This document shows, in pieces, positions 7,230 to 12,229 of a DNA stretch of 15,104 nt (position 1 is the first letter of the stretch; every line of letters starts with the position of its first letter). The position numbers were made by a program, and so were the translations under genes. A model generated the notes under the pieces. The model was not told the origin of the DNA and made no database searches. It worked only from the letters and a program-made list of their open reading frames with translations. The stretch covers positions 1 to 15,104 of the forward strand of contig JAJTIF010000279.1 in the NCBI GenBank assembly GCA_021299675.1, given 5' to 3'. The stretch comes from Pseudomonadota bacterium. GTDB lineage: Bacteria; Bdellovibrionota; Bacteriovoracia; Bacteriovoracales; Bacteriovoracaceae.

Positions 7230-7898
7230 CTATAGCGATTTTTGAAGCCATGCAAATAAGCTAAACAAAGCGTAAAAAAGCGCCTGATGGATAAGATAAA
7301 TTTTCAACGCATGCACACCTAGAACTTCCAGCACTTTTACGCGTAATTTATTTGGCCACAGTTTTAAAATCCACGAACCCGAGATCATCCCTAGGAGGAC
7401 CACCCAAAACCACGGATAAGGGGGAATAAAGTCCATTGAGGGCCTAGAAATAAGCCGGGCCATCCACTTGACCCCGAAGTCAAACCCAAACTGCAGGATT
7501 AAAATGCCAAGCATCACAGGCCAGCGGGCTTTTTTAAATTTTAAAAAAGGCAGCGCCATCAGGCTCACGAGCGCAATGCAATGAATCGTACCCATGAAGA
7601 TCCAGACCGTGGGGAAAAGCAGGTAAGTGACCAGGCTGATCACCAGGGCAATCAGCGTGAGTTTTATCAGCCGTCGATTAAACGAGCTCCAATGGATCTG
7701 ACTCCCATGCACCAGCTCCAGGGAGGCACCCACGGACCAGAGGAAAAGAAACACGATGAGGCGCGGAAAGAAAAACCAAAACCCCTCCCGCATATCAAGC
7801 GAAACGTGACCAAAAAGTGTCAGGTCATAGGTAAAGTGAAACACGAGCATGAAAAGGACCGCCAAGCCGCGGATCTGATCTAATCCATAGAGCCTCAT
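7230..7898 (-). CDS. DUF1624 / HGSNAT-type integral membrane acyltransferase
   Basis: This 222-residue inner-membrane protein has about seven membrane helices and matches the bacterial DUF1624 group, related to the catalytic domain of heparan-alpha-glucosaminide N-acetyltransferase. Seen: LDQIRGLAVLFMLVFHFTYDL at 6-26 (conserved Asp7, Arg10-Gly11, His21, Asp25), MGTIHCIAL at 102-110 (conserved His106), PYPWFWVVLLG at 160-170 and YLIHQALF at 201-208. By family knowledge it would transfer an acyl group across the membrane to a sugar; the actual acceptor is unknown. Its ATG overlaps the thiamine pyrophosphokinase stop as ATGA, so the two are translationally coupled. Nothing in the context links acylation to thiamine or cytochrome c work. 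Confidence 0.82.
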   Translation of the reverse strand: MRLYGLDQIRGLAVLFMLVFHFTYDLTLFGHVSLDMREGFWFFFPRLIVFLFLWSVGASLELVHGSQIHWSSFNRRLIKLTLIALVISLVTYLLFPTVWIFMGTIHCIALVSLMALPFLKFKKARWPVMLGILILQFGFDFGVKWMARLISRPSMDFIPPYPWFWVVLLGMISGSWILKLWPNKLRVKVLEVLGVHALKIYLIHQALFYALFSLFAWLQKSL

Positions 7899-8512
7899 GG
7901 TGAACCTGCAAAATAAATGAAAAAGGAGACACTTGATTCAACCTCGAAGTCACCCCGGGCCTGGTTGCTTAGGAGGTGTGAGCTCAGGGGAGGCAGGCGT
8001 TTTTTGGCCAGCGGGTAATTGATGCCTCCGCTCACTCGAAACTCTCCTTCATACAAAGAGAGAAGACTGAATAGACCATAATGGTGGAGGGCATGGATCC
8101 CCTCTGACAGGCACTCCAGTCGCTCATTAAGATTCCCAAAGAGTGTCACAGGCTGTCGGCGCTCTTTATTCCACAAAGCAATCTCGCCCAGAACCGTTAA
8201 TTGATGATCGAGCCTTTGCCCCCAAAATCCAAATAAAGTGACTTTGACTTCTCGAGGAATCAACTCCAGGGCCAGGGCCAGATCGTTTTGATCTTTATGT
8301 ATAGAGGCGACAATGTCCATTTCCAAGGCCGAAGAGTCTCCATCTCCGATGGAGAGATCAAAGAAACTCAGGTGATCGGCCCCACCGTCCACCGCCAGCA
8401 GAGCGCTTGGTCTGGTGGGTAAAACGAGTCCCTGGACCAGGGGACCCACCACGATGACCTCGCCGGTAAGGCGGCATTTATTTTGAAAAGATTCCAGCTT
8501 GCTCTCTGACAT
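7895..8512 (-). CDS. thiN: Thiamine pyrophosphokinase
   Basis: This enzyme makes thiamine pyrophosphate from thiamine and ATP in the cytoplasm. The 205-residue length is normal for the family. Visible motifs: AVDGGADHL at 40-48, IGDGDSS at 55-61 (the nucleotide/metal motif, usually GDxDS), KDQNDLALAL at 73-82, GFWGQRLDHQL at 95-105 and the C-terminal SNQARGDFEVE at 182-192. All the acidic and basic active-site positions I can place are kept. It is the first gene of a four-gene minus-strand operon and is coupled to the DUF1624 gene by a 4-base ATGA overlap. The start at 8512 is the only ATG in frame nearby; an AGGA sits rather far (about 13 bases) upstream. I see no thiamine riboswitch; only 23 bases separate it from the divergent gene. 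Confidence 0.9.
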   Translation of the reverse strand: MSESKLESFQNKCRLTGEVIVVGPLVQGLVLPTRPSALLAVDGGADHLSFFDLSIGDGDSSALEMDIVASIHKDQNDLALALELIPREVKVTLFGFWGQRLDHQLTVLGEIALWNKERRQPVTLFGNLNERLECLSEGIHALHHYGLFSLLSLYEGEFRVSGGINYPLAKKRLPPLSSHLLSNQARGDFEVESSVSFFIYFAGSP

Positions 8513-8535
8513 AGAGACATCTTATCCTCTCCCTC

Positions 8536-9198
8536 ATGGATAATCTATCGACTTGGTCACAACGGGCACAAAAGCTTCTCCCCCTCCTACCTCAGCACAC
8601 ACAGACCCAGCTTCAGGGGCATCGAATCGTGCTGGATCCAACTCTTTGGATAGAATGGATTGGGGAAAAAAGCCTCGAGAATCTCAGCTTTTCCTCCTCC
8701 TGGTCCCAGGGGGCGCAGGTACTTTTTTTAGCCTTAAAAGAGATTTTACGAGGAAAACCCCTCGAGAGCGCCAAAAATTTGTCACTTCGAGAAATCGAAT
8801 CTTTTTTACGAGACCGCAATTCTGAGCCCGCATTACCCTCTGAATCCTTCGAAGATTTGGCCCTTCACTGGCCTCGTATTCAAGGTCAGCTCACCAGTAT
8901 CTCGAGCTCTTCCCAGAGTGCTGGCGCCTATGAATTTTCCGCGGGCAAAGTCTTCGCCGCTTTAAGTTTGAGTGAGAAGATTCAAGAGCTTAAGGCCTTT
9001 TTCTCCTCTGAAATGCTCCTTGGTTTAAGAAGATCAGGAGGGAGAGTTGAGCTTTTGGATGTGCAGGAATTTGATGTTTTTATCGCGCTTGATAGTGGCA
9101 GTGTACCCGAATCAGCACTGCTGGATTGGCTCCAATTAAAGCTCTCTGAGACCTACCGAGAGCCCTCTTTGAACCTCATTCCTGAAAGTTTCTCTTAG
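8536..9198 (+). CDS. NifU-like (IscU + Nfu) protein lacking all cysteines
   Basis: By eye the 220-residue protein aligns with both outer domains of NifU iron-sulfur scaffolds. Residues about 47-112 (ENLSFSSSWSQGAQVLFLAL, then KEILRGKPLESAKNLSLREIESFL) follow the IscU pattern of FGCGSAIAS, the EM(V/I)KG helix and DEALKISNQDIADYL. Residues about 146-215 (SEKIQELKAFF, LRRSGGRVELLDVQEFDVFIALDSG) follow the Nfu pattern of dGGdVELvDV, VyVkLtGaC. A Ser-rich linker (about 113-140) replaces the [2Fe-2S] middle domain. Every cluster cysteine is replaced: Ser57 in the IscU cysteine loop, Ser102/104 near the third position, and S-V-P-E (189-192) for the Nfu CxxC. The protein contains no cysteine. It cannot hold a cluster in the usual way; a regulatory or structural role is inference. 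There is no Shine-Dalgarno, and it is divergent from thiN by 23 bases. Confidence 0.68.
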   Translation: MDNLSTWSQRAQKLLPLLPQHTQTQLQGHRIVLDPTLWIEWIGEKSLENLSFSSSWSQGAQVLFLALKEILRGKPLESAKNLSLREIESFLRDRNSEPALPSESFEDLALHWPRIQGQLTSISSSSQSAGAYEFSAGKVFAALSLSEKIQELKAFFSSEMLLGLRRSGGRVELLDVQEFDVFIALDSGSVPESALLDWLQLKLSETYREPSLNLIPESFS

Positions 9199-9217
9199 TG
9201 AGGCCAAAAAAAATTGT

Positions 9218-9247
9218 TTGATTTAGTGAAAAATATATCTATAGAAT
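9218..9247 (+). promoter_or_regulatory. Candidate promoter for the GNAT-like gene
   Basis: TTGATT at 9218-9223 and TAGAAT at 9242-9247 (18-base spacing; TATAGA at 9240-9245 is an overlapping alternative at 16) lie in the most AT-rich stretch of the window, between the NifU-like stop and the GNAT-like start. Transcription would start near 9254, leaving a leader of about 35 bases. Confidence 0.4.
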
Positions 9248-9288
9248 CAAGTAAGTCATAATTAACGGCTCAACACTGAGAATAGATT

Positions 9289-9738
9289 TTGGAAAAGAAC
9301 TTAGTATTTAAAGAGGTCAAGAAAGATACAGAGATTGAAGATCTCTCTAATTTCGAAGTTCAAGTTTTCACCGACTCTCAGGACCTCCAATGGAATCTCA
9401 CTAACATTCGTAAAGAAATAAAAGAAGGCTGGAAGCTCTACTCTGTGTCCTACGGGCCAGAGACAGTGGCAGCTCTTTTTTTAAAATCAGATAAAGAATC
9501 ACTCTTCACCAAGAACACGCCCATCAAGCTGGCTTTCCAAGGTAATGGCTTTAGTCACCGGATTAAAGACTTCTACGAGGAAGAGGCAGAGAGGCTGCAA
9601 TTGAAGAGAGTGGTGAATTACTGTCCCGTCGATAATTTTAGAATGATCGCTCTCAACGAGTCTCACGGTTATAGAAAAACCGGGAATCAGCTCGGGAGCC
9701 ACAGCTCTATTGTCGAATGGGAAAAACTTATGACTTAA
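9289..9738 (+). CDS. GNAT-like N-acetyltransferase family protein
   Basis: The 149-residue soluble protein has the layout of a small GNAT acyltransferase. Central beta strands (GWKLYSVSY at 47-55, VAALFLKSD at 60-68, IKLAFQ at 79-84) lead into an acetyl-CoA loop, QGNGFSHRI (84-92), which fits Q/RxxGxG/A loosely. A helix with many acidic residues (93-103) follows, then VVNYCPVDNFRMIALNESHGY (108-128), the usual strand, Asn and final GY segment. Substrate is unknown. The only usable start is TTG at 9289: an in-frame TAG lies two codons upstream and no ATG occurs before residue 119. A weak CTGAGAA precedes it. It sits 90 bases after the NifU-like gene and 67 bases before the SWIB gene. The GNAT assignment rests on pattern, so the catalytic status is open. 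Confidence 0.68.
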   Translation: MEKNLVFKEVKKDTEIEDLSNFEVQVFTDSQDLQWNLTNIRKEIKEGWKLYSVSYGPETVAALFLKSDKESLFTKNTPIKLAFQGNGFSHRIKDFYEEEAERLQLKRVVNYCPVDNFRMIALNESHGYRKTGNQLGSHSSIVEWEKLMT

Positions 9739-9765
9739 TTGTGTTAGTAACGATAGTTTAACAAC

Positions 9766-9783
9766 GGGTACCTTTTAGGACCC
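9766..9783 (+). other. Small imperfect hairpin upstream of the SWIB gene
   Basis: GGGT-a-CC at 9766-9772 can pair with GGACCC at 9778-9783 around TTTTA, with one bulged A. It lies 9 bases before the strong ribosome binding site of the SWIB gene. It has no T tract, so it is not a normal terminator. Confidence 0.3.
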
Positions 9784-9792
9784 AACTTTGAC

Positions 9793-9798
9793 GGAGGA
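9793..9798 (+). promoter_or_regulatory. Ribosome binding site that fixes the SWIB protein start
   Basis: GGAGGA lies 7 bases before ATG 9806. An in-frame TTG at 9788 is upstream of this site and would have to read through it, so ATG 9806 is the start. Confidence 0.85.
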
Positions 9799-9805
9799 AA
9801 GTCAC

Positions 9806-10243
9806 ATGGCTAAGAAAGCAACAAAGAAAGCTGCACCTAAGAAGGCTACAGCAAAGAAAGCAACAGCTAAGAAAGCTCCTGCTAAAAAAGCTACAGCTAA
9901 GAAAGCAACAACTAAGAAAGTTGCTGCTCCAAAAGCTACAGCTAAGAAAGCAACAGCTAAGAAAGTTGCTGCTCCAAAGAAGAAAACTGCTCGTAAACCA
10001 AACCCAGCTTTCATGAAAGCTCTTACTCCTTCTTCAGCTCTCGCTGAAATCGTGGGCGCAACTGCTCTTCCACGCACTGAAGTTGTTAAGAAAATCTGGG
10101 CTTACATCAAGAAGCACAATCTTCAAGATGCAAAGAACCGCAGAAACATCAACGCTGACGACAAGCTCAAGGCTGTTTTCGGTGGAAAGAAAACTGTTTC
10201 TATGTTCGAAATGACAAAGCTTGTTTCAAGCCACTTGAAATAG
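9806..10243 (+). CDS. SWIB/MDM2-domain protein with lysine/alanine-rich histone-H1-like tail
   Basis: The 145-residue protein has two parts. Residues 1-65 are almost entirely Lys, Ala, Thr and Pro in AKKAT/AKKVAAPK repeats, like the tails of eukaryotic H1 and of bacterial histone-like proteins, and should bind DNA non-specifically. Residues about 67-143 are a SWIB (BAF60b) domain: LTPSSALAEIVG at 73-84, ALPRTEVVKKIWAYIKKHNL at 87-106, then NRRNINADDKLKAVFG and MFEMTKLVSSHL. SWIB domains in eukaryotes belong to chromatin remodelling complexes; bacterial ones occur in Chlamydia and some other groups, where they are thought to act on chromosome structure. Strong ribosome binding site, ATG at 9806, own hairpin terminator, and consistent GCT/AAG codon use suggest high expression. 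A nucleoid role is inference. Confidence 0.92.
   Translation: MAKKATKKAAPKKATAKKATAKKAPAKKATAKKATTKKVAAPKATAKKATAKKVAAPKKKTARKPNPAFMKALTPSSALAEIVGATALPRTEVVKKIWAYIKKHNLQDAKNRRNINADDKLKAVFGGKKTVSMFEMTKLVSSHLK
9886..9975 (+). repeat. 45-bp tandem duplication in the AKKA tail
   Basis: Positions 9886-9930 and 9931-9975 are two adjacent 45-base copies that differ at a single base (A at 9911, G at 9956). They encode the 15-residue unit KATAKKATTKKVAAP and KATAKKATAKKVAAP. The unit length keeps the reading frame, so the tail can grow or shrink without breaking the SWIB domain. Confidence 0.92.
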
Positions 10244-10269
10244 TCTTTAGTTTTTAAGATTCCGATCTT

Positions 10270-10302
10270 GAAAAGCCTCCTTCGGGAGGCTTTTCAGTTT
10301 TT
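10270..10302. terminator. Hairpin terminator with UUCG loop, shared by the SWIB and CREST genes
   Basis: GAAAAGCCTCC at 10270-10280 pairs perfectly with GGAGGCTTTTC at 10285-10295, closed by the extra-stable C(UUCG)G tetraloop on the plus strand and followed by AGTTTTTG. It is a clear Rho-independent terminator for the SWIB gene. The stop codon of the convergent CREST gene (10296-10294) lies at the base of the same stem, and the minus-strand arm ends in CTTTTC. Confidence 0.9.
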
Positions 10303-10923
10303 GTAGAACTTTGCTATGAGATAGAGACAGTACGCCGTCATCAGATGCCACAGGCCATGCACCGTGAAGATGTGATTAGTAGGCCAACACAGAGGCCCAT
10401 GTTGGTCCATCATGTTCAAGACCAGCGCTGTGGGAAAGATCACCATCACCCGCTTGAGATTCTGCCACTTCTCTGCGCCCAGCGTGTGGCGTAAACGAAA
10501 CTCCAAGGCCACCGTGGCAACGACTTCGGCGACAAAGATGTAGCCTCCAAGCTTCCCCTGACCCACCCAAGGCAGAGTCAAAAGCGAGAGCCCTCCAAAA
10601 AAAAGCACACCCATCCAGCGAGGGGCCTTGAGGGTTTTGACCACCGAAAAGCTGAGGCACAGGCCTGAGAGTAAGAGCATCGCCGAAACATCAAGAATTT
10701 TCCCCCACATCGTCCCGGAGGTATGAAAGAGCGTGCTCCCGATGGCCAGGTAGAGCGTGATGAGAGCAAAAGCTGAATTGCGGTGATGCTTCCATATCAG
10801 CCAGGCGGCTAGAAAGTAGCCGATGTTGCTCCAAGTATTGGCGGGCTGGGAGATCCACTGACAGAGCTGCTCTTCGCAGAAGGGGAAGGGATCTTTTTCA
10901 TACTGAGACCAGGGACACATCAT
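10294..10923 (-). CDS. CREST superfamily membrane hydrolase (ceramidase-like)
   Basis: The 209-residue protein has about seven membrane helices and carries the motifs of the CREST superfamily (alkaline ceramidases, PAQR receptors, Per1 and relatives), which are metal-dependent membrane hydrolases. Seen: FCEEQLCQWISQPANTWSN at 15-33, like the N-terminal segment of alkaline ceramidases; Ser63-x3-His67 in STLFHTSG; Asp78 in ILDVSAM; and His189-x3-His193 in VHGLWHLM. These are the expected Ser, three His and Asp metal and catalytic residues, so an amide hydrolase acting on a lipid in the inner membrane is likely. The substrate is unknown; ceramide-like lipids would require sphingolipids in the cell or its food. 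Two ATGs stand in tandem (10923 and 10920) and the Shine-Dalgarno is poor. The gene lies 15 bases after the exported protein gene and probably shares its transcript. Confidence 0.85.
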   Translation of the reverse strand: MMCPWSQYEKDPFPFCEEQLCQWISQPANTWSNIGYFLAAWLIWKHHRNSAFALITLYLAIGSTLFHTSGTMWGKILDVSAMLLLSGLCLSFSVVKTLKAPRWMGVLFFGGLSLLTLPWVGQGKLGGYIFVAEVVATVALEFRLRHTLGAEKWQNLKRVMVIFPTALVLNMMDQHGPLCWPTNHIFTVHGLWHLMTAYCLYLIAKFYKN

Positions 10924-10938
10924 AGGGGGCGCCTGTAG

Positions 10939-12132
10939 TTAAAACTGCTCTTCGAATTTTTGAATCATCGAGCGGGGGATAGCACTGTCGATCTCTTTGG
11001 CCGTCGTGAAAAATTCTTTACAGTGAAGGGCGGGGTTGCCCTGGGGGTAGCTCTTGGCGCCAGTGTAAAAGTTCAAGCACGTGTGTGCGTAGTAGTCGAC
11101 GTAGTCGGGAAAATTTAAGGCCAGATGCCTCAGGATCGCCCGTTTTTTGGTGTCATCATTCTGCGTGAAGAGCTCTCCTGGTAGACGCTCCCAAGTGCTG
11201 ATTTGTTGCATCAGCACCTCTCTCTTCGTCACATTCTTTCCAAGCTTCTGCACCAGGGCCCAGGAGTGGTTAAAATCCTCACCTTTCAGTGGATAGCCCA
11301 ACAGGTAATTGAGAGAATAGAATTCCTGGAAAGGAGAGTGAAGGGCCCTCAGGCTTTTCAGGAATTCACGACCTAGACGTGTGTCCTCATTTAGTCCGCC
11401 TCGGCTCAGGAGGGCCTGGGCCGTGGGGACGAGTTTTTTCCAGCACTCGTTCACCGCCAAAGTACCGAGGAGCTGCTTGAGGCCGGTAGAGCTGAGTTCA
11501 CTGGACCACTGGGTTTTAAGTTTCGCCCAAAGGATTTCCTGGAACTCAGGCTTTTGGCACTGCAGTTCGGCCAGCTCAGAAAAAAGGATAGGGGCAATGA
11601 TGAAATACTCACTCACCACAGAGCGAGCGCGATGTTTTGGGTTCAGGGGATCGGGAACAGAAGACTGCAGGTAGGGTTTGAGCAGTCTAAGAAGTTTTGG
11701 CACCAGGTCCACAAATGCCTTCGGGTTTTGCCAAAAATCCGTCAGGTCTCTCCAGCACGCTGAATCGGGACTGGCGTCGTCACTGAGGCACTGCTCCAGC
11801 CACTTGAGGCTAAGATCCGCTCGGTGGATTTTGAAGAACTCGTTTTCTGCTAGCGCAGGCCAGAGCGCTAGTTCTTGAGTGGTCTTAAAGTCTTCTCGCT
11901 TGAGAATAAGTTTGCTCTTCAGGCTTTTCAGATAGCCCTCGGCCATATTCGCGACCATTTCTTTCCAGTACTCATTGCGCTCAGAAGGTCGAATGTCGGA
12001 AGCGTGTTTAAAAAATTCTTGATAGGCTTTTTCTTTTTCTAGCGCTTCGAGGTCTTTAAGCGAATAGCTCGTCTCTGCTCTCAAAGGAGCAAAATTTATG
12101 AGCAGTGCAGTAAGAAGAAAAATGAATTTCAC
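10939..12132 (-). CDS. Exported six-cysteine protein of unknown function
   Basis: I do not recognise this 397-residue protein. Residues 1-19 are a Sec signal peptide (MKFIFLLTALLINFAPLRA), so it should act in the periplasm or beyond. The mature protein looks almost all helical and rich in Leu, Lys, Glu and Trp. It has six cysteines (115, 126, 192, 230, 352, 371); the spacing of the first two and last two suggests local disulfides. The start is a GTG at 12132: it gives the signal peptide directly, and the frame has no suitable ATG there. AGAGG touches the start codon, so initiation looks weak. It is first in a likely two-gene operon with the CREST membrane hydrolase, which hints that both act at the inner-membrane/periplasm boundary, but no stronger link is visible. 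Confidence 0.78.
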   Translation of the reverse strand: MKFIFLLTALLINFAPLRAETSYSLKDLEALEKEKAYQEFFKHASDIRPSERNEYWKEMVANMAEGYLKSLKSKLILKREDFKTTQELALWPALAENEFFKIHRADLSLKWLEQCLSDDASPDSACWRDLTDFWQNPKAFVDLVPKLLRLLKPYLQSSVPDPLNPKHRARSVVSEYFIIAPILFSELAELQCQKPEFQEILWAKLKTQWSSELSSTGLKQLLGTLAVNECWKKLVPTAQALLSRGGLNEDTRLGREFLKSLRALHSPFQEFYSLNYLLGYPLKGEDFNHSWALVQKLGKNVTKREVLMQQISTWERLPGELFTQNDDTKKRAILRHLALNFPDYVDYYAHTCLNFYTGAKSYPQGNPALHCKEFFTTAKEIDSAIPRSMIQKFEEQF

Positions 12133-12174
12133 CTCTACATCTTAGACCGTGCCCCGCGTGCGCGTCAATTTGCT

Positions 12175-12203
12175 TTGCATAGCCTCGAGGCCACGAGTAA
12201 ACT
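12175..12203 (+). promoter_or_regulatory. Candidate putA promoter with a palindrome in the spacer
   Basis: TTGCAT at 12175-12180 and TAAACT at 12198-12203 are 17 bases apart. The 10-base perfect palindrome GCCTCGAGGC (12182-12191) lies between them, where a repressor could block RNA polymerase. Transcription would start near 12210. Pattern match only. Confidence 0.3.
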
Positions 12204-12229
12204 CAGGGGACTTATCTCAGGAGGATTCT

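Noticed and set aside
7894..8535. Thiamine pyrophosphate riboswitch upstream of thiN
   Set aside because: Only 23 bases lie between thiN and the divergent gene, too short for the element, and no THI-box consensus is seen.
9886..9975. CRISPR-like direct repeat
   Set aside because: The copies are directly adjacent, in frame and coding, with no spacers.
9802..10077. Minus-strand open frame of alternating Ala, Val and Phe residues
   Set aside because: It is the mirror of the AAG/GCT-rich AKKA tail; its composition comes from the repeat on the other strand.
11381..11878. Several overlapping plus-strand open frames
   Set aside because: They are antisense to the exported six-cysteine protein, lack ribosome binding sites and have no recognisable features.
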